Assembly: GCA_963601575.1 (NCBI GenBank)
Contig: CAVCFO010000012.1
Span: 1-48,984 of the forward strand
Length of the DNA: 48,984 nucleotides
From: CAG-238 sp963601575
Lineage (GTDB): Bacteria > Bacillota > Clostridia > Peptostreptococcales > Anaerovoracaceae
Reading direction: 5' to 3'
The position numbers and the translations under genes were made by a program. The notes under the pieces are model-generated. The model searched no databases and was not told the DNA's origin. It saw only the letters and a list, made by a program, of their open reading frames with translations. Positions within the stretch are counted from its first letter, which is position 1. The number at the start of each line of letters is the position of its first letter. This document shows positions 16,294 to 24,579 of this stretch, piece after piece.

Positions 16294-16367
16294 CGAACTA
16301 TACACAACAGAGAATTCTGATATCATAGGATTTAGAACAGGATTATCAAAAGGCGCAAGAAGTTATC

Positions 16368-16395
16368 AAGCACTTCCTGTGCTTTTTGTTTTTTT
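16368..16395 (+). terminator. Intrinsic terminator before the backbone genes
   Basis: The stem AAGCAC / GTGCTT has a 5-base loop and is followed by a T-rich tract (TTTGTTTTTTT). It closes the cargo region, 22 bases before the next ATG. Confidence 0.65.
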
Positions 16396-16417
16396 GGAAG
16401 CAGGAAAGGAGAAGCCT

Positions 16418-16789
16418 ATGGAGCTAAACACAACGCTGTTTCGCAAGGAGCCTCGTTTTGACACGAGGCTGTGCAAAGTAGAAAAAATCTTAGAGTTAAG
16501 CGGAAGCGACTTTGTGCATCTAAAAGAAAATCTTTTGGAAGAATACGAATTTCTGATTCAGTATCGCGATCTGATGGGGCTGGATCAAGACGGCATCGCG
16601 CACTGCCTGATGGTGCTTGGCGATGGCTATGAGGATGCCATTCTCATTGAGGCAGAAGGCGCAAGCTACGCACGGTATGCAGCCTTTCTGCCGATGGTTC
16701 GCACAGCCGTCGAGGCGCAGGAAGAACTTCCGATCGAGCGGTATGAGCCGATAACGGAAAACGAGATGATTTTGGGAGGTCTCAAATGA
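16418..16789 (+). CDS. Small ICE backbone protein (possibly DUF6329-like)
   Basis: This 123-residue acidic soluble protein has the stretch LKENLLEEYEFLIQYRDLMGLDQDGIAHCLMVLGDGYEDAILIEAEG (landmarks YRDLMGLDQDG and CLMVLGDGYEDAILI). Proteins of this kind sit before DUF6103 and amidoligase genes in related elements; the DUF6329 name is tentative. The ATG at 16418 has AGGAAAGGAGAAG upstream. It overlaps the next gene by 4 bases. Confidence 0.6.
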   Translation: MELNTTLFRKEPRFDTRLCKVEKILELSGSDFVHLKENLLEEYEFLIQYRDLMGLDQDGIAHCLMVLGDGYEDAILIEAEGASYARYAAFLPMVRTAVEAQEELPIERYEPITENEMILGGLK

Positions 16790-17019
16790 AGAAAGTAAAT
16801 ATCAGTATCGCATACGAAGAAGAAAAGTATGCGGCGCTAACCATGTACCTTACGCAAAAGGGCATGCGCTTGGAAACGGAGCTGACTACAGCCCTTGACA
16901 GTCTTTATGCAAAGCAGGTGCCGCCTGCCGTCCGTGATTTTGTGTCGCAGCGGATTTCTTCCGAGCAGAAAAAAGAAAAAAAGAAACAGGATAAGGCACA
17001 AAGGACTGATTCCGTTTGA
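16786..17019 (+). CDS. DUF6103 family protein
   Basis: This 77-residue protein fits DUF6103 by pattern: KVNISIAYEEEKYAALTMYLTQKG and LTTALDSLYAKQVPPAVRDFV, with a lysine-rich tail. The family is a small protein of conjugative elements with unknown function, perhaps a ribbon-helix-helix-like regulator. It starts inside the previous gene (ATGA) and its stop overlaps the TTG start of the amidoligase gene. Confidence 0.75.
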   Translation: MKKVNISIAYEEEKYAALTMYLTQKGMRLETELTTALDSLYAKQVPPAVRDFVSQRISSEQKKEKKKQDKAQRTDSV

Positions 17020-18035
17020 GAAGTCAGAGATTCGGCATCGAAATGGAAATGACGGGAATTACCCGAAAAAAGGCAGCCGAAGTCATCGCCGCATATTTTG
17101 ATACACACGAGGTGTATGACGGCGGAAGCTATGATGCCTACCATGTGACCGACGGGCAGGGGAGAAGGTGGAAGGTGGTCAGCGATGCATCCATTCATCC
17201 GGTTACGCGCGATGGAAGATCCGCAAGTATTCTATATAAGGTGGAAGTCGTTTCCCCGATCTGCCATTACGAAGATATCGAAACGATACAGGAGCTTGTG
17301 CGAAAACTGCGGCATGCAGGTGCCTGTGTAAATCGTTCCTGCGGGGTTCACATTCATGTGGATGCGGCGCCGCACAGTGTGAAAACCCTCCGAAACCTTG
17401 TGAATATCATGGTATCCAAAGAAGATCTGCTATACAAAGCGCTTGCCGTCGATGTCGCAAGAGAGGATCACTACTGCCAGAAAACAGATCTGAGTTTCTT
17501 AGAGGAACTAAACCGCAAGAAACCGAGGAGCATCGAAAGCTTTGAGCGGATGTGGTATCACGGAGACAGCAGGAGCTATGCCCACTACGACGAGACCCGC
17601 TATCATGCGCTGAATCTGCACAGTGTGTTCGCAAGCGGCACCATTGAGTTCCGCCTTTATAACGGAACGATGCACGCAGGAAAAGTCAAAACCTACATCC
17701 AGCTCAGCCTTGCTATCAGCCATCAGGCCCTTGTGCAAAAGAGCGCATCACCCAGCCGGACAAAAAGCACGAATGAGAAATATACCTTTCGCACATGGCT
17801 TCTTCGGCTTGGTTTGATCGGCGATGAATTTCAGACTGCGAGGAAGTTTCTGCTGGAAAATCTTGAGGGCGGCATCGCATGGAAAGACCCAGCGCAGGCC
17901 GAGCGGCAAAAGGAGCGTCTTGCAGCAAGGCGTATGGAAGAAGCGCAAAGCATGCAGGGTGCGGAAATAGAGGATGCGCCGGAACAGGAATGTGAAACAC
18001 AGCAGGACGAAGGCTTTAGCCTGCAGATGTTTTAA
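17016..18035 (+). CDS. Amidoligase family protein
   Basis: The protein has 339 residues. The N-terminal RFGIEMEMTGI, the HVTDGQGRRWKVVSDAS segment, NRSCGVHIHVDAA and GTIEFRLYNGT are hallmark motifs of the amidoligase family (PF12224). This is a glutamine-synthetase-like fold proposed to form amide bonds using ATP. A C-terminal acidic, Gln/Glu-rich tail follows. The start is TTG, overlapping the upstream TGA. The next gene is a gamma-glutamylcyclotransferase, a pairing predicted in the literature to make and break gamma-glutamyl amide linkages on peptides or the cell wall. A second, 5'-truncated copy lies at 31599-32458. Confidence 0.85.
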   Translation: MRSQRFGIEMEMTGITRKKAAEVIAAYFDTHEVYDGGSYDAYHVTDGQGRRWKVVSDASIHPVTRDGRSASILYKVEVVSPICHYEDIETIQELVRKLRHAGACVNRSCGVHIHVDAAPHSVKTLRNLVNIMVSKEDLLYKALAVDVAREDHYCQKTDLSFLEELNRKKPRSIESFERMWYHGDSRSYAHYDETRYHALNLHSVFASGTIEFRLYNGTMHAGKVKTYIQLSLAISHQALVQKSASPSRTKSTNEKYTFRTWLLRLGLIGDEFQTARKFLLENLEGGIAWKDPAQAERQKERLAARRMEEAQSMQGAEIEDAPEQECETQQDEGFSLQMF

Positions 18036-18055
18036 TTGGAATGAAGGAGAATGAA

Positions 18056-18550
18056 ATGAAAAAGACGAAACTTTACGCAGCATACGGAAGCAATTTAAAC
18101 CACGCACAGATGCGGGGACGCTGTCCGGATGCGAAATATCTTGGCTCTGCCATGCTCAAAGATCAAAATTTGATTTTTTGCGGGCAGCCGGATCACAGCT
18201 TTGCAACCATCGAAACCATGGAAGGAAAGGAAGTTCCAATCGGAATTTGGGAGATCAGCGCGCGCGATGAAAAATCGCTTGACCGCTACGAAGGGTATCC
18301 GAATTTTTATCATAAGACAGTGCTTCCTGCGATACTTGACGGCGAGGAAGTTCATGCGATGGTATACATCATGGATCTTGCGATGCCTGCAGGACTTCCG
18401 TCCGTTATGTATTACGACATTGTTGAACAAGGCTACCGGGACTGCGGACTGGATACGGCATATCTCAGAGAGGCACTAAAGACCAGCATGGAGCGTGTGT
18501 ACGGCCTTACGCCCGTGCAGGAGATGAACCCCGGCATGGAGATACTGTAA
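18056..18550 (+). CDS. Gamma-glutamylcyclotransferase (AIG2/GGCT-like)
   Basis: This 164-residue protein has the family signature YAAYGSNL near the N-terminus and LDRYEGYPNFY with the likely catalytic Glu. The GGCT fold releases 5-oxoproline from gamma-glutamyl amines. It is downstream of the amidoligase and probably acts on its product. The ATG at 18056 is chosen because AAGGAG lies 7 bases before it; an earlier in-frame ATG at 18041 lies upstream of that site. A GC-rich hairpin region follows. Confidence 0.85.
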   Translation: MKKTKLYAAYGSNLNHAQMRGRCPDAKYLGSAMLKDQNLIFCGQPDHSFATIETMEGKEVPIGIWEISARDEKSLDRYEGYPNFYHKTVLPAILDGEEVHAMVYIMDLAMPAGLPSVMYYDIVEQGYRDCGLDTAYLREALKTSMERVYGLTPVQEMNPGMEIL

Positions 18551-18700
18551 GCACGGGGCGTTTCCCAAGAGAAAGCCCCAGATTTGCCCTATGTCCGTTT
18601 TTTAGAGGAAAATGGATGTGGTGTAGATGCCGCCACCGAAAAAACGGCGTGTCCGCGCGTTTGGGAGCAAGATGCAGAGCACCAATCGATGCGAAAAAGA

Positions 18701-18722
18701 AGAGAGCGGCGCTCTCTTTTTT
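18701..18722 (+). terminator. Intrinsic terminator in the intergenic region after GGCT
   Basis: The stem AGAGAGC / GCTCTCT has a GGC loop, followed by TTTTTT. It ends transcription of the DUF6103-amidoligase-GGCT unit, or is part of the hairpin cluster before the mobilisation genes. Confidence 0.65.
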
Positions 18723-18737
18723 GCTTGCAGGAAAAAG

Positions 18738-18816
18738 AGGCGGGGGCAAAATCGCCCCTCGCCACGCTTTCCGGAGCCCCGCAATGCGGGTCTCCCAACG
18801 ACCTTCGGGCTTTTTT
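18738..18816 (+). repeat. Hairpin cluster upstream of mobilisation genes
   Basis: Two more inverted repeats follow the terminator. One is a GC-rich stem around GGCGGGGGC / GCCCCTCGCC. The other is a structure CCCGCA/TGCGGG nested within AGCCC...GGGCTTTTTT. The second would work as a terminator. Hairpin-rich sequence directly before relaxase accessory genes is often part of oriT, so it is one of two oriT candidates here. The 382-base gap 18551-18932 otherwise has no supported gene. Confidence 0.4.
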
Positions 18817-18932
18817 CGTTTCGATCAACATAGGGGTTAAAACGCAGGGCAAAAATGCGAAAAGGAGTCAGAGCGGAGAAAACCTGCCGCTGCTTCCGCA
18901 AGTTGCAAGAATACGCAAAGGAGTCAAAGCAA

Positions 18933-19346
18933 ATGGAAACACAAAAAAGAAAATTTGCACTGTGGATTCGCGCAGAGACAATGGAAAAAATCGAGGCGCT
19001 ATATAAAAAAGACAACTGCAGGAGCCGCTCGGAGTTTATCGAAAAAGCAGTCCTCTTTTACAGCGGCTATCTAACCGCCGAGCAGACAGACGGCTATCTT
19101 CCCGCGGTCGTGATTTCTGCCATGCAGGGGAGCCTCGGACGCTATGAAGACCGCACCGCAAGGCTGTTATTCAAAATGGCCGTCGAAATTTCGATGCTGA
19201 TTCACACGGTCGCAGCGACAAACGAGATCGAGGAAGAAAGCCTCAGCAGGCTTCGGGGCATGTGCGTGCGCGAGGTAAAAAGTCTGAAGGGAAGCGTCAC
19301 CTTAGAAGATGCGGCGGCTTTCCAAAGGGGCGATACAGATGGCTGA
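18933..19346 (+). CDS. Relaxosome accessory protein (MobC-like ribbon-helix-helix)
   Basis: The protein has 137 residues. The N-terminal part RKFALWIRAETMEKIEALY...CRSRSEFIEKAVLFYSGYL is a ribbon-helix-helix pattern (a beta-strand, then two helices with SRSEFIEKAV). A helical region follows. Proteins of this type bind oriT and help the relaxase. The ATG at 18933 is preceded by AAAGGAG. It overlaps the relaxase gene by 8 bases, which supports joint function. Confidence 0.75.
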   Translation: METQKRKFALWIRAETMEKIEALYKKDNCRSRSEFIEKAVLFYSGYLTAEQTDGYLPAVVISAMQGSLGRYEDRTARLLFKMAVEISMLIHTVAATNEIEEESLSRLRGMCVREVKSLKGSVTLEDAAAFQRGDTDG

Positions 19347-21360
19347 TATCATCCTAAAATGCCGCTATTTGTCTCCGCGCGCCAAAAGCCATGCCGGAAA
19401 TCTCATCCGCTACATCGCAACCAGAGAAGGGGTAGAACTCATCGACAAAAGGGAAAATTATGTCGGATACATTGCGATGCGTCCGGGCGTCGAGAAGCGA
19501 GGGACGCATGGACTTTTTCATGCAGGGGAAACACCCTTAGCTTTAAGCAAAGTCGCAAGAGAAGTGGCAGCGCATGAGGGGATCGTCTGGACGAATATCC
19601 TGTCCCTGACGCGAAAAGATGCCGAGCGGCTTGGCTATGACAGAGCCGAGGCATGGCGAAATCTTCTGAGCGCAAACGCGCACCTCATGGCGGAGGCCAT
19701 GAAGATCCCGGCGGGTGACCTGGTTTGGTATGCCGCCTTTCACAACGAAGCGCATCACCCGCACATTCACATGGTCGCCTATTCCAGAGGAAAAGAACCC
19801 TACCTCAGCGAAGCAGGCATTCGCAAAATGAAGTCCGCTTTTGCACGGGAAATTTTCAGAGAGGATCTGCTGCCGCTTTACGCCCTGCAGACCGAACGGC
19901 GCGAAGCTGTCGGAAAAGAAACCGAAAAACTGCTTTCCGAAATCCGAAGCGCGCCTGCCAAAAACCCGGTGCTACTTGCAAAATTCACCGAGCTATCGGA
20001 AAGGCTTAAGAGCGTCAAAGGCCGCAAGGTCTATGGCTATCTTCCGGGCCCGCTTAGAAGGCTCGTAGATGAAATCTTAACCGAGCTATCGAAAGAAGAT
20101 GCCCTTGCCGCCTGCTATGCAGCGTGGCAGGAAGGGCAGCGCAGCATCGAACACATCTATCAGGATGCGCTGCGCAGGGTGCCGCAGAACCTGTCCGAAA
20201 ACAAAGCGTTTCGAAACCTGAAAAACAAAATCATCACCGAAGCGCTTTCCTTTGCCATGCAGGAGCTGACCTTTGAAGAGCTGCCCGAAGAGGGCGAAGG
20301 ATTCTGTCCGGAAACCGAGGAAGATGGGGTGTCAAAACGCCCCAAGCAGGCAGCGGCAGGAAATCTCTCACAGCTGTTTGATTGGTACTTTGAAGCAAAA
20401 GCATGTCTTTCTGATGATCCGGAAAACGAGTATTACGATCCGGAGAAGGGTGAGCAGGTTCTAAGACTCGCGGCAGCAGGCGGCCTTGCGGTCGCCAAAT
20501 ACCGCCTTGGCATGGAGCTTCTTACCGGAAAGCATTTTGCAAAAGATGCCGAGGAAGGGCTTGAACTCTTATGGGAATGTGCAAATCAGGGAAACCAGTA
20601 CGCGCAGTATCAGCTCGGCAGGGTCTATCTTGCAGGTATGGATGCCGCACGCGATATCGCCCTTGCAGAGAGCCTCTTTACAAGCGCAGCGGATCAGAGA
20701 AATTCCTTTGCCATGTACAGCCTCGCCAAGATGCACCTTGCAGGCCTTGCCAAAGAGGCAAGCGAGGCGCAGGCCATCAAGCTTCTTACAGAGTCTGCGG
20801 AGAAAGACAATGTGCATGCCGCGTATCTGCTTGGGAAGTTTTACTTACGCGGGGAGCATGTCCCAAAGGACAGCCAAAAGGCAGAGGCACTATTAAAAAA
20901 AGCTGCGAAAAAAGACCACGCGCAGGCAGAGTACCTGCTCGGTAAAACCTATGCCATCGGACAAGACCTGCCAAAGGACATGGCAAAAGCTCTGCGGTAT
21001 CTCAGGCGGGCCTGCAAGAAGGAAAACCAGTATGCACAGTACCAGATTGGCAAAATGTATCTGTTCGGGCAGGGCATCATGCGCGACGAAGATACCGGAA
21101 AAGCATACTTAAGCAAGGCGGCCGCGCAGGGAAATCCCTACGCCAAATTGATTTTGGAAACCTACCGCCCGCATCGCCCAGCGGTGCCTGCCGGAATCCA
21201 CATCATGCGTCTTGCCGGGTATTTTACAGAGATTTTTCCGCCGGGGAATCTGCGCATACAAAAGCTCACCGAGCAGAAACTGCGGGCAGAAATCACAGAA
21301 CGAAAACGGGCACGAGGCCTTCGTACATCGCATGGCCAGCAGTTTACAGATGAACCGTAG
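19339..21360 (+). CDS. MobP-type relaxase fused to Sel1-like repeats
   Basis: The protein has 673 residues. The N-terminal relaxase domain would nick oriT and carry the strand into the recipient. The histidine triad is visible as HNEAHHPHIHMVAYS (about 135-144), and an N-terminal Tyr (Y25 or Y41) is the likely nicking residue. From about 370 to 610 come at least six Sel1-like TPR repeats, each with the pattern A-x-Y-x-L-G-x-x-Y-x-x-G (AQYQLGRVYLAG, AAYLLGKFYLRG, AEYLLGKTYAIG, AQYQIGKMYLFG). This architecture corresponds to relaxases called MobP3. The ATG at 19339 has AAAGGGG upstream. The Sel1 part may hold the relaxosome or the coupling protein. Confidence 0.88.
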   Translation: MADIILKCRYLSPRAKSHAGNLIRYIATREGVELIDKRENYVGYIAMRPGVEKRGTHGLFHAGETPLALSKVAREVAAHEGIVWTNILSLTRKDAERLGYDRAEAWRNLLSANAHLMAEAMKIPAGDLVWYAAFHNEAHHPHIHMVAYSRGKEPYLSEAGIRKMKSAFAREIFREDLLPLYALQTERREAVGKETEKLLSEIRSAPAKNPVLLAKFTELSERLKSVKGRKVYGYLPGPLRRLVDEILTELSKEDALAACYAAWQEGQRSIEHIYQDALRRVPQNLSENKAFRNLKNKIITEALSFAMQELTFEELPEEGEGFCPETEEDGVSKRPKQAAAGNLSQLFDWYFEAKACLSDDPENEYYDPEKGEQVLRLAAAGGLAVAKYRLGMELLTGKHFAKDAEEGLELLWECANQGNQYAQYQLGRVYLAGMDAARDIALAESLFTSAADQRNSFAMYSLAKMHLAGLAKEASEAQAIKLLTESAEKDNVHAAYLLGKFYLRGEHVPKDSQKAEALLKKAAKKDHAQAEYLLGKTYAIGQDLPKDMAKALRYLRRACKKENQYAQYQIGKMYLFGQGIMRDEDTGKAYLSKAAAQGNPYAKLILETYRPHRPAVPAGIHIMRLAGYFTEIFPPGNLRIQKLTEQKLRAEITERKRARGLRTSHGQQFTDEP

Positions 21361-21382
21361 GAATCATAAGAAAGGAGAATCT

Positions 21383-22337
21383 ATGAGCCAGTATATTCCG
21401 TTTACGGAAGAAGAAAAACTCCGCGCAGGCAGCGCGGACCTTGCAGAATTTCTGCGCGAGCAGGGCGAAGAAGTCCGGCACAGCGGAAAGGAACTTGTCT
21501 GGATGAAGGATGGCGAAAAGATCAGTATCCGGGGGGAATTTATGGTATAACCAGTACCAACGAGAGGGTGGAAACAGCATTGATTTTGCAAGAAAGTTCT
21601 TAAATCTCAGCTACCCGGATGCAGTCAAACTGCTGCTTGGCGGAAGCCGGGAGAGTGCAGCGCGACCTCGATTAAGTGACAGCAATCGTCCAAGAAGCCC
21701 GGCGCAAAAGAAACAAGAACAAAAACCATTCACACCGCCAAAGAAGCATCACGACATGAAACGCGTCTTTTCCTATCTGATTAAAACCCGCGGGATTGAT
21801 GCGGACATTGTCCTCAGCTTTGCACGGATGGGGCTCATCTATGAGGAAGCAGGCTATCACAACGCGGTATTTTGCGGCAAAGACGAAAACGGCGTGATGC
21901 GGCACGCCAATAAAAGGGGGACGCTTCGAAACAGCACATTTAAGGGAAATCAGGCAGGAAGCCTGCCGCAGTACAGCTTTCACTACAGCGGAACCTCCGA
22001 TACGATCTATTTCTTTGAAGCACCGCTTGACATGCTTTCCTACATCAGCCTGCAAAAAGAAAACTGGCGGGCGCATTCGTATGCGGCTGCCTGTTCGGTC
22101 TCCGATCAGGTGCTGCTGCATCAGCTGAAGCTGCATCCGAACCTCAAAAAATGCGTGCTGTGCCTTGATAACGACCTTGCAGGCTACCGGGCCGGCGAGC
22201 GGATCTGTGAAAAACTTCTCGAAAAAGGCTATGAAGTGGAAGTCGATTACCCAGCCAAGAAGGACTGGAATGAGGAGCTCTTGCACCGGCAGGAACAGGA
22301 AAAGGAGCGCGCGCTATGTCAGGCTATGAGTTATTGA
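21383..22337 (+). pseudogene. DUF3991/TOPRIM primase-like protein, frameshifted
   Basis: The two halves of one protein lie in different frames. The N-terminal part (SQYIPFTEEEKLRAGSADL...) ends at a stop at 21550. The rest (LWYNQYQREGGNSIDFARKF...) continues in the +1-shifted frame to 22337. The shift falls in a run of six G at 21531-21536; five G would restore an intact protein of about 317 residues. The second half has the DUF3991 region and a TOPRIM-like domain with FFEAPLDMLSY and LCLDNDLAG. The family is a conjugation-associated primase-like protein. It may be a true mutation, a base-calling error in the G run, or slippage. The gene overlaps TraG by 22 bases. Confidence 0.75.
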
Positions 22338-24070
22338 TCGTGTGCGGCGGCGCGTTCCTTGCACTTTTAATCGTCATCGAAAGCCTTTCCGAGCGAACCA
22401 ATCTGAATGGGATCAAGGGAAGGACCGTCGGTGACGGACAGCATGGCAGCGCAAGGTTTCTCACAAAAAAAGAACTGCATACCGTTTATACCCGCGTGCA
22501 ATATACCCCAAAAGCATGGCGCAGCGCCGCAAAGCGCGGCAAAGAAATCCGCCTGCCGGAGGGGATTCTCGTATCCTGCGAGAAAAAAGGAAAGAAGATT
22601 TTCGCGCTGGTGGATCCGTCCGATGTGCATACGATGATGGTCGGTGCAGCCGGGTGCGGCAAGACCGCCTACTGGCTGTATCCGAACCTCGAATATGCCT
22701 GCGCATGCGGGATGAGCTTCGTAGTAACCGATACGAAGGGAGATCTCTATCGAAATTTTGCGGGAATTGCGAAAAACTGCTATGGTTACAAAGTAGCAGT
22801 CATCGACTTTCGTAATCCGACAAGGTCAAACGGAAATAACCTTTTGCACCTTGTCAATAAATATACCGACCTTGCGAAAGAGCATCCGGAAACGCTTAGC
22901 TACCTTGCCAAAGCCGAAAAATATGCAAAAATCATTGCAAAAACCCTGATTTTCAGCGAAGGCGATGCGGCAAACTACGGACAGAATGCGTTCTTTTACG
23001 ATGCCGCAGAGGGGCTTTTGACATCTGCGATCCTTCTTGTCAGCCGCTACGGCGGGGAGGGCGAGCGGCACATTGTGTCGGTGTTTAAACTCCTGCAGGA
23101 GATGATCGGAAAAGGAAAAGACGGAAAGAGTGAGTTTCAAAACCTGTTAAGTCTTCTTGGCGAAGATGATAAGATCCGGTGGTTTGCAGGTGCGGCCTTA
23201 AACAGCGCGGAGCAGGCGATGCAGTCGGTCATTTCGACCGCAATGTCACGGCTCAATGCGTTTCTCGATTCGGAGATGGAGCAGATTCTCTGCTTTGATA
23301 CAGAGGTCGATATTGAGGCCTTTTGCGAAGAAAAGTGCGCAGTGTTTCTCGTGATGCCGGAGGAAAATCCGAGTGCTTATTTTTTGGTTTCGCTGTTCAT
23401 TCAGCAGACATACCGCGAGTTCCTTTCCGCAGCAGATGAGATGGGCGGACGGCTTTCCCGCAAAGCCGCCTTTTATATGGATGAACTTGGAACGCTGCCG
23501 AAAATTTCATCGCTGGAGATGGCGTTTGCCGCGGCCCGCTCGCGCAATCTGATGCTCGTTCCCATCATCCAAAGCTATCAGCAGCTTGAAAAAAACTACG
23601 GCAAGGAAGGAAGCGCCATCATTCAGGATAACTGCCAGATCACCATTGCAGGCGGGTTTTCGCCGACTTCGCAGACGGCCGAGATCATCGCAAAGGCCCT
23701 TGGATATCGTACGGCTCTGACGGGCTCGGTATCGCACGGCAAAGACCATCCATCGCAGAGCCTATCCATGATACAAAGAGAGCTTATGAGTGCAGACGAA
23801 TTAAAGAGCATGAAAAAAGGAAGCTTTGTGGTCATGAAAACCGGAACGCATCCGTTTATCGCAAAGCTCCGGCTGTATTTTGAATGGGGCGTGACCTTTG
23901 ATGAGCCAATCTATACCATCGAAGAAAAGAGCCGGCGAAAGACCCGTTACATCAAAAAAGAAGCCCTGCGCACAAAGATCCTGCTGGAAAACAGCAAAAT
24001 CGGCAGCACAGAAATCGAGGAAGAGGGAAAGCAAAATGAGAAAAAGAGCGTATCGCTTCGCACAAGTTAA
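22316..24070 (+). CDS. VirD4/TraG type IV coupling protein
   Basis: The protein has 584 residues. It has one N-terminal membrane helix (LLIVCGGAFLALLIVIES). Walker A is GAAGCGKT at 110-117 and Walker B is in AAFYMDELGTLP. RSRNLMLVPIIQSYQQLEKNYG and ITIAGG follow, the usual motif III region of TraG proteins. It links the relaxase-DNA complex to the secretion channel. The ATG has AAAGGAG upstream and overlaps the TOPRIM gene. The last 84 codons or so recur as a fragment at 32465-32717. Confidence 0.93.
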   Translation: MSGYELLIVCGGAFLALLIVIESLSERTNLNGIKGRTVGDGQHGSARFLTKKELHTVYTRVQYTPKAWRSAAKRGKEIRLPEGILVSCEKKGKKIFALVDPSDVHTMMVGAAGCGKTAYWLYPNLEYACACGMSFVVTDTKGDLYRNFAGIAKNCYGYKVAVIDFRNPTRSNGNNLLHLVNKYTDLAKEHPETLSYLAKAEKYAKIIAKTLIFSEGDAANYGQNAFFYDAAEGLLTSAILLVSRYGGEGERHIVSVFKLLQEMIGKGKDGKSEFQNLLSLLGEDDKIRWFAGAALNSAEQAMQSVISTAMSRLNAFLDSEMEQILCFDTEVDIEAFCEEKCAVFLVMPEENPSAYFLVSLFIQQTYREFLSAADEMGGRLSRKAAFYMDELGTLPKISSLEMAFAAARSRNLMLVPIIQSYQQLEKNYGKEGSAIIQDNCQITIAGGFSPTSQTAEIIAKALGYRTALTGSVSHGKDHPSQSLSMIQRELMSADELKSMKKGSFVVMKTGTHPFIAKLRLYFEWGVTFDEPIYTIEEKSRRKTRYIKKEALRTKILLENSKIGSTEIEEEGKQNEKKSVSLRTS

Positions 24071-24099
24071 GCGGCGCGCATGGAAGGGAGGTGAGAGAC

Positions 24100-24366
24100 T
24101 TGCAGGAGAGCAACAGCGGATACCGGATCCGGGACGCAGATATCCTCACGCAAAAAGCGAAAACGATCTATCTGTATCTTAGGCAGCGCTGCGGGAGAAA
24201 CGACAAAGCCTGGCCCGGCGTCAAGACCATTGCAAGTGACCTTGGGCTTAGTGAAAGCACGGTACGGCGCGGCATCCGGGAGCTTCAGAAAAAGAAGCTC
24301 ATAACCGTTTGCGCAGCATATCGAGAAAACGGCGGCAGAACCAGCAACCGATATTTTCTTAAATGA
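24100..24366 (+). CDS. Winged-helix/HTH protein, copy 1
   Basis: This 88-residue protein has a clear helix-turn-helix: WPGVKTIASDLGLSESTVRRGIRELQKKKLI, with landmarks TIASDLGLSESTVRR. A wing follows. It is a replication-initiator or GntR-like winged-helix, as found after TraG in these elements. TTG 24100 is preferred because GGAGGTGA lies 6 bases before it; the GTG at 24091 lies inside that ribosome binding site. It probably regulates or binds the neighbouring oriT-like sequence. A near-identical copy is at 32750. Confidence 0.75.
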   Translation: MQESNSGYRIRDADILTQKAKTIYLYLRQRCGRNDKAWPGVKTIASDLGLSESTVRRGIRELQKKKLITVCAAYRENGGRTSNRYFLK

Positions 24367-24376
24367 CATTGCATTT

Positions 24377-24441
24377 TCCCGACAAGGGGATACTCTAAGT
24401 ATGCCTTGACAGGGGGCCCCTGTCAAAGCTGACAGGGCCGG
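24377..24441 (+). other. Candidate oriT (or regulator-binding site), copy 1
   Basis: The region has GACAAGGGG, then a CTCTAAGTATGCC core (TAAGTATGCC at 24396-24405), then a perfect inverted repeat TGACAGGGG / CCCCTGTCA at 24407-24425, then another TGACAGGG. The core resembles the nic core TAAGTGCGCC of IncQ/pSK41-type oriTs, and an inverted repeat beside nic is normal. The block is repeated at 33031 with changes that keep the inverted repeat. It may instead be an operator for the HTH protein. No gene is visible in 24367-24579. Confidence 0.45.
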
Positions 24442-24579
24442 AAAGAAAAAGAGAAAGGATAGCAGAAAAAAAGAAAATATCTTAGGGATGTTTCTGCAGT
24501 ATTTCGTTGACAAACAGACCCTTTGCCTCCATAATGTCGGTAAGAAACGACCAAGCTATGAGGGAAAGGGAGGCGAGAG

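Noticed and set aside
18584..19006. Several overlapping open frames on both strands in the hairpin region
   Set aside because: They cover terminators and inverted repeats, lack ribosome binding sites and resemble no protein.
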